NCBI GenBank assembly: GCA_023413185.1
Contig: JAEZQD010000012.1
Location: forward strand, 1-17,726
Reading direction: 5' to 3'
Source of the DNA: Bacillota bacterium
GTDB lineage: Bacteria > Bacillota > Clostridia > Oscillospirales > Ruminococcaceae
DNA length: 17,726 nt
The notes under the pieces are model-generated. The model was given only the letters and a program-made list of their open reading frames with translations, had not been told where the DNA came from and searched no databases. Every line of letters begins with the position of its first letter. Positions within the stretch are counted from its first letter, which is position 1. Both the position numbers and the translations under genes were made by a program. This document shows, one piece after another, positions 13,984-17,726 of this stretch.

Positions 13984-15471
13984 CTACTCCTCGTCGGTAA
14001 CCTCGACCTCGGACGAAGACGCCGCCGAGGAGGAGGGCGCGGGCCATGCCTTTTCGTAGTTTAGGTTCTTTATCCAATTAATCTGCACGGTGGTGTTTGC
14101 GGCAAAGATGTTGTTTACAAACAAAACCTCTTTGATGCCGTTGTCCTTGATAAACTGGTCAAAATCCTTCTCAAAGTACCGCTGGTCCACCACATACACC
14201 GTGTCGTAGTGGCTTGCTAGGTAGGGCGCAAACGCGTTGCCGAACGACTCCTTCACAACGGCGATGGAACGCCCCGTGCCGGCGCCGCTCTTTATCACAA
14301 ACAACGGCCAGTCGCCGCCCAAAAACAGCGAGTAGGTGTTAGAGCCTTTTGCGCTCTCTGCGTATACGGGTGCTTTATAGGGCGTGTTGCGCGCCCCCTT
14401 TTTGTACAGCTCCCCCGACACGGCGGTGGGCACCATGAAGTAGTCCATATAATCGGGGCTTGCCTTGAGCTTGGGTTCCTGCGTCAGGCGGAACAGGCTG
14501 CCCAGAAAGTTCTCCTTGCGCGCGGTGGTCATGCTCTCAAGCGGCACGGCGGTAAGCCCCGCATCCCTGCAAAAGCCTACATACGCGTAATAGGCGGCAA
14601 GGGGTGTCCAGTGGTGGTCGGTGCGGAAGTACAGGTACTCGCCGGTGTGCGCCGCAAGCTCGTCGTACGCGCTGCGGATGGGCACAATGGAGGGACCGAG
14701 GTTTTCGTATATCAGATCGATGTTCGCCTTTTGCGAACGCGAAAAGCTTGCGAATTTCTTAGGCAGATAAAACTCCGACTGGGTGGGCACCACAAGGTTG
14801 TAGATCTTCACATCGCTGCCAAACTGCTCCTGATAGCCCGTTACAACACCCGCGTAGCGCTTGCCCTCTTTTCCGTCCGTGCCAAACAAAGACATGGCGC
14901 GGTCGCCGACGATGAACACGCCCTCCTTCATCTCGCCGTCCGATTCGACGGCTCCGTCCGCCTGCGAGGAGGACGAGGGCTGGCTTGACGAGGGCTGCTC
15001 AGAGGAGGACGGTGCCTGCGAGCTTGCAGTTCCGCTCGGCGACTGCTCGGAGGAAGCCACAGGCGGCGCGGCGGAAGACTCAGGCTCGTCGGGCACGACG
15101 GGTATCGCGCCGTGCAGGGTAACGTCGTCTGCGTTAAAGCCCTTTAATGCGTTGTATTGGGCGGCAAGCTCTACAAACAGGTCGCGAAACGGGAAGGTGT
15201 CGGAATAAAACGCGTCCACCTGCTCGGTGTACTCGCCGCTAAGCAGCGCCTGCAGCGTGATGGTGGGCATATCGGCAAGCTCGCGGCCTTCAAACTCCGA
15301 GGATTCGGGCTTTGGCAGTACAAAGGCAAGCAGACCCACAATACCAATCAACACCGACAATACGGCAATGCCTGCGCTGCCCGCAAGGCTAATTGGGCGC
15401 GGGCGGTTAAAGTGGAGGTCGGGCACCGGCTTTTTGTCAAAATATTCTGTTTTCACCTTGATATAAGCCAT
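13984..15471 (-). CDS. DHHW/AlgX-like membrane-anchored O-acetylation protein
   Basis: This 495-residue protein has a short cytosolic N terminus, one membrane helix (about 28-52) and an extracellular SGNH-hydrolase-like domain of the AlgX/AlgJ/DHHW type. The family motif DHHW is at 285-288 in the context YFRTDHHWTPLAAYYAY, and a C-terminal KESFGNAFAPYL segment holds the likely catalytic Ser. These proteins transfer acetyl groups, delivered by an MBOAT partner, onto cell-surface polysaccharide. A Ser/Pro/Gln linker (about 131-170) interrupts the domain, and the C terminus is again Ser/Glu-rich. The ATG at 15471 (MAYIKVKTEYFDKKP) has GGGGA upstream; the frame stays open to 15582 but overlaps the MBOAT gene there. 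It begins 25 bases after the MBOAT stop, as expected for a functional pair. Confidence 0.88.
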   Translation of the reverse strand: MAYIKVKTEYFDKKPVPDLHFNRPRPISLAGSAGIAVLSVLIGIVGLLAFVLPKPESSEFEGRELADMPTITLQALLSGEYTEQVDAFYSDTFPFRDLFVELAAQYNALKGFNADDVTLHGAIPVVPDEPESSAAPPVASSEQSPSGTASSQAPSSSEQPSSSQPSSSSQADGAVESDGEMKEGVFIVGDRAMSLFGTDGKEGKRYAGVVTGYQEQFGSDVKIYNLVVPTQSEFYLPKKFASFSRSQKANIDLIYENLGPSIVPIRSAYDELAAHTGEYLYFRTDHHWTPLAAYYAYVGFCRDAGLTAVPLESMTTARKENFLGSLFRLTQEPKLKASPDYMDYFMVPTAVSGELYKKGARNTPYKAPVYAESAKGSNTYSLFLGGDWPLFVIKSGAGTGRSIAVVKESFGNAFAPYLASHYDTVYVVDQRYFEKDFDQFIKDNGIKEVLFVNNIFAANTTVQINWIKNLNYEKAWPAPSSSAASSSEVEVTDEE

Positions 15472-15496
15472 CGTCGGCGTCCCCAGCCTTCCATAT

Positions 15497-16912
15497 TTAG
15501 AATCGGTAGTACAAGAACGGATTGTAGCCCTGCCCAACCAGCAGCATGGTGCACACGGCAAGCAGCGCGACATTGACGACAATCTGGCAGCAGTCCATCA
15601 CGGTATAAACGGGGGAGCCGTCGTACAGCCGCTCGGAAAGTATGCGTCTTACCCACGGTACAACGGGCAGGGTGCACACCGCGGCTACAACAATCCACAC
15701 AATATTTGACGATACGTTAATGCCCAGTGCCATATCATAAAGCGGGTTGCCGGCGGTGCCGAACAACACCCCAAAGAACTGCCCCAGGCGGGCAAGATCG
15801 GTAAAGTAGAACAGCGCCCAGCCCACAACCACGGCAAGCATCAGGTACAGCCACGAAACAAAGCGGGGAATGCGGCCAAGCACCTTGCCCAAAAACAGCT
15901 TTTCGAGAATGATCAGCACGCCGAAATACAGTCCCCACAAGATAAAGTTCCAGCTCGCACCGTGCCACAGACCGGTTAATAGCCACACAATGGCAAGGTT
16001 TAGGTACTGCCGCCTGCGGTTGCCGCCAAGCGGGATGTACACATAGTCGCGAAAAAAGCTGCCCAGCGAGATGTGCCACCTGCGCCAAAACTCGGTGGCG
16101 GAGGTGGAGATGTACGGGTAGTCAAAGTTTTCGCGGTAGTGAAAGCCGAAGATAAGCCCAAGCCCGATGGCCATATCCGAATAGCCCGAAAAATCAAAAT
16201 AGATCTGCAGGGTAAACATTAAAAGCCCAAACCACGCGCCCGCAACCGACAACGCGGACAGATCGCCGTCGAGATAGCTTGTGCTCAATGCGCCCGCGGC
16301 GTTTGCAATCATCACCTTTTTGCTTAGTCCGATGACGAAGCGGGTAATGCCGCGGCTTACCTCGGCGGGGGAGATGGTGCGATTATCAATCTCATCGGCG
16401 ATATGGCTGTAACGCACAATCGGTCCCGCAACCAGCTGGTGGTACATCGAGATGTACATCAAAAGCTTCAGTGGCGAACGCTGGGCGGGAACCTCCCCGC
16501 GGTATACATCCACCATGTAGGTGAGTATTTGAAAGGTGTAAAACGAGATGCCGATGGGCAGCACGATGCTTGGCACCGGCAGACCCACAGAGAAAAGGTC
16601 GTTAAAGTTCTGCACCAAAAAGCCGCTGTACTTAAAGACACACAGCACCCCAAGGTCAGCCGCGACGCCGATTGCAAGCACAATCTTTGCCCCCACCGTA
16701 CCGCGGTACTGCTCCATAAGCAGGGTAAGCCCGTAGTTTAGCATGACGCTTGCAAGCAAAACCCATACCATGACCGGCTCGCCCCAGGCATAGAAGATAA
16801 GCGAAAAAGCCACCAGCACAAAGTTGCGGTAGCCCTTGTTTTTAAAGATAAAGTAAAGCACGATGTTCAGCGGTAAAAACAGGTAGATAAACAACAGGTT
16901 TGCAAAAATCAA
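15497..16912 (-). CDS. MBOAT family O-acyltransferase (AlgI/DltB-like)
   Basis: This 471-residue polytopic membrane protein brings acetyl groups across the membrane for modification of extracellular polymers. Recognisable features are the N terminus LLFIYLFLPLN, the YHQLVAGPIVRY segment, and EFWRRWHISLGSFFRDYVYI with PLGGNRR. The catalytic His region is LLTGLWHGASWNF. The start is assigned to a TTG at 16912: a strong GGGGAGG lies seven bases upstream and the protein then begins like other family members. A longer frame from an ATG at 17095 would run through the promoter at 16986-17014. It is the first gene of a three-gene unit with the DHHW protein and the toroid protein. The specific polymer is unknown. 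Confidence 0.92.
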   Translation of the reverse strand: MIFANLLFIYLFLPLNIVLYFIFKNKGYRNFVLVAFSLIFYAWGEPVMVWVLLASVMLNYGLTLLMEQYRGTVGAKIVLAIGVAADLGVLCVFKYSGFLVQNFNDLFSVGLPVPSIVLPIGISFYTFQILTYMVDVYRGEVPAQRSPLKLLMYISMYHQLVAGPIVRYSHIADEIDNRTISPAEVSRGITRFVIGLSKKVMIANAAGALSTSYLDGDLSALSVAGAWFGLLMFTLQIYFDFSGYSDMAIGLGLIFGFHYRENFDYPYISTSATEFWRRWHISLGSFFRDYVYIPLGGNRRRQYLNLAIVWLLTGLWHGASWNFILWGLYFGVLIILEKLFLGKVLGRIPRFVSWLYLMLAVVVGWALFYFTDLARLGQFFGVLFGTAGNPLYDMALGINVSSNIVWIVVAAVCTLPVVPWVRRILSERLYDGSPVYTVMDCCQIVVNVALLAVCTMLLVGQGYNPFLYYRF

Positions 16913-16985
16913 AAGGTAGCCTCCCCGCGTGTGATGGCAAACAAGCGGCTGTGTGTGTCCGATGGCAAAAGACCGCTCAAACTCT

Positions 16986-17014
16986 ATTATATGATGAAAA
17001 AAAACGAATTTCAA
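16986..17014 (-). promoter_or_regulatory. Sigma-A promoter of the MBOAT operon
   Basis: On the minus strand TTGAAA (17014-17009) and a perfect TATAAT (16991-16986) are separated by 17 bases that include a T8 run. Transcription would start near 16979, leaving about 66 bases of leader before the TTG start at 16912. Confidence 0.85.
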
Positions 17015-17247
17015 TACGGCATCAGGCAAATGCTCCATTATATTTACCTTAAATTGGCGTACCGGGTTGCCGCTTAATGATTTGGTGTACCGCAAAGGCG
17101 TTTTTACTGCCTTAGCGGGTAAAAACCCGCGTAATGGCTATCTTTGCTTTAGGGATGTACAAGCACAACGAGCAACAGCTTTACTCTAGGCGGGTTTTTA
17201 AAAAGGAAACTGATAGACATGTCTGAAAGAAGTAGTATTACATGCGA

Positions 17248-17278
17248 CGGGAGCCGCCCCAAAGCAGGGCGACTCCCG
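17248..17278 (-). terminator. Hairpin after the repeat lipoprotein gene, possible terminator
   Basis: CGGGAG-T-CGCCC pairs with GGGCG-G-CTCCCG on the minus strand: 12 pairs including one G:U, with a 7-base loop. It lies about 50 bases beyond the lipoprotein stop. No T-tract follows directly, so termination or 3'-end protection is plausible but not certain. Confidence 0.45.
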
Positions 17279-17327
17279 AACGACTTGTTGCCGGTGCGCT
17301 AAGCGGCATAGCCGCCTATCAGGTTGA

Positions 17328-17621
17328 TTACTTAGAAGCAGCTTCGCTGGAAACAGCCTCATCAGAAGCAGCTTCGCTCGAAGCAGCCTCGTCGGAAGCA
17401 GCGTCTTCAGAAGCAGCGTCTTCAGAAGCAGCGTCTTCAGAAGCAACGTCCTCGGAAGCTACGTCTTCAGAAACAACGTCCTCGCTCGAGACCTCGCTTA
17501 CAACGTCGCTCGAAACCTCAGCGGATGAAGCGGGCTTGGTATCTCCGCAAGCGGCGAATACCATAGCGGACGCCATTACAACGGCGCACAGGGTGATAAC
17601 CTTGATCATGTTCTTCTTCAT
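17328..17621 (-). CDS. Small repeat-rich lipoprotein
   Basis: The gene encodes 97 residues: a typical lipoprotein signal with KK at the N terminus, a hydrophobic core and lipobox FAAC with Cys25. Almost the whole mature part is a chain of near-identical pentapeptides (SEDVA, SEDAA, SDEAA, SSEAA) that is strongly acidic and without predicted globular structure. It would be a lipid-anchored, negatively charged surface tail. AGGA lies eight bases before the ATG. The composition is low-complexity, so distant homology cannot be judged. It may be the shortened remnant or the spacer region of a larger lipoprotein family with Ser-rich linkers. Function is unknown. The CPR-type repeat is encoded by a near-exact 15-bp array. 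Confidence 0.8.
   Translation of the reverse strand: MKKNMIKVITLCAVVMASAMVFAACGDTKPASSAEVSSDVVSEVSSEDVVSEDVASEDVASEDAASEDAASEDAASDEAASSEAASDEAVSSEAASK
17335..17484. repeat. 15-bp tandem repeat array, ten units
   Basis: Ten consecutive 15-base units run from 17335 to 17484 without phase change. Three of them (17395-17439) are identical copies of GAAGCAGCGTCTTCA, and the rest differ by a few bases. The array encodes the Ser/Glu/Asp/Ala pentapeptides of the lipoprotein on the minus strand. Exact adjacent copies point to recent slippage or unequal recombination, so copy number may vary between strains. Confidence 0.9.
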
Positions 17622-17646
17622 TTTAAATTCCTACCTTTCCTTTTCC

Positions 17647-17666
17647 CCCGTGTCTAGTTACACGGG
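17647..17666 (-). promoter_or_regulatory. Stem-loop in the 5' leader of the repeat lipoprotein
   Basis: CCCGTGT (17647-17653) and ACACGGG (17660-17666) form a perfect 7-bp stem with a 6-base loop, about 25 bases upstream of the ATG on the minus strand. No convincing promoter was found between it and the right edge of the window. Confidence 0.4.
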
Positions 17667-17726
17667 TGTGCACAATCTATGCGAGAATACCACTTGGTTG
17701 CCGCTCGGATGACGCAACAATTGCAT

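Larger units (their letters stand above)
16913..17327. other. Intergenic region with promoter and hairpins
   Basis: These 415 bases separate the MBOAT gene from the repeat lipoprotein gene. They contain the MBOAT promoter (16986-17014) and a GCGGGT/ACCCGC hairpin with AAAA loop (17115-17130). AAAAACCCGC (17121-17130) is also complementary to GCGGGTTTTT (17190-17199). There is a GC-rich hairpin at 17248-17278 and a small GCGGC/GCCGC hairpin at 17303-17315. A 30-codon frame at 17134-17226 (+) lacks a binding site and is not called as a gene. Confidence 0.55.

Noticed and set aside
17134..17226. 30-codon plus-strand frame in the gap upstream of the MBOAT gene
   Set aside because: No Shine-Dalgarno sequence precedes the ATG, which abuts a hairpin; composition does not stand out from chance.
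17335..17484. Tandem repeats considered as a CRISPR array
   Set aside because: Units are 15 bases, directly adjacent with no spacers, and lie in frame inside a coding sequence.
17242..17712. 156-codon plus-strand frame across the repeat array
   Set aside because: Open only because the 15-bp repeats lack stops in this frame; the opposite strand encodes a proper lipoprotein signal with a binding site.

Overview
The window comes from a low- to mid-GC Gram-positive anaerobe, most likely a member of the class Clostridia and probably Oscillospiraceae-like. The evidence is a complete rnfCDGEAB ferredoxin:NAD+ oxidoreductase operon, a single-chain bacterial-dimer type glycyl-tRNA synthetase, Gram-positive lipoprotein signals, Ser-rich extracellular linkers, and strong GGAGG-type ribosome binding sites. 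No tRNA, rRNA, insertion sequence or CRISPR array was seen.

Layout. Positions 1-102 hold the 3' end of an unrecognised gene. It is followed by an AEC-family carrier (147-1070, +), which shares a hairpin terminator with a convergent minus-strand cluster. Read in its own direction, that cluster (5238 down to 1122) encodes a small Sec-exported protein, a terminator-like hairpin, a lipoprotein, two ABC-2 type membrane subunits and an ATPase with Glu at the Q-loop position. The order resembles the LanI + LanFEG self-protection modules of bacteriocin producers, but no modification enzyme is present. The peptide and lipoprotein end of the cluster is more AT-rich than its surroundings. A 16-bp perfect inverted repeat overlaps its likely promoter. 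This is the best candidate for an undescribed system in the window.

A strong sigma-A promoter and a terminator bracket glyS (5639-7018). A second promoter then drives a NusG domain II membrane protein and the Rnf operon (7189-12948). The genes rnfC, D, G, E and A overlap by 4-8 bases. rnfB is set apart by 193 bases of hairpin-rich sequence, and rnfC is preceded by a 193-base leader with a palindrome and a terminator-like hairpin. The encoded complex couples ferredoxin oxidation and NAD+ reduction to ion pumping across the membrane.

From 17014 down to 12976, a minus-strand unit with its own promoter and terminator encodes an MBOAT acyltransferase, a DHHW/AlgX-like membrane-anchored protein and an alpha/alpha-toroid (prenyltransferase/squalene-cyclase-like) protein. 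The first two form a typical cell-surface polymer O-acetylation pair. The role of the third is unknown. At the right end is a small lipoprotein made almost entirely of Ser/Glu/Asp/Ala pentapeptide repeats encoded by a 15-bp tandem array.

Several gene starts given here are downstream of the longest possible reading frame. They were chosen because a clear ribosome binding site, promoter position or family alignment supports the shorter form.
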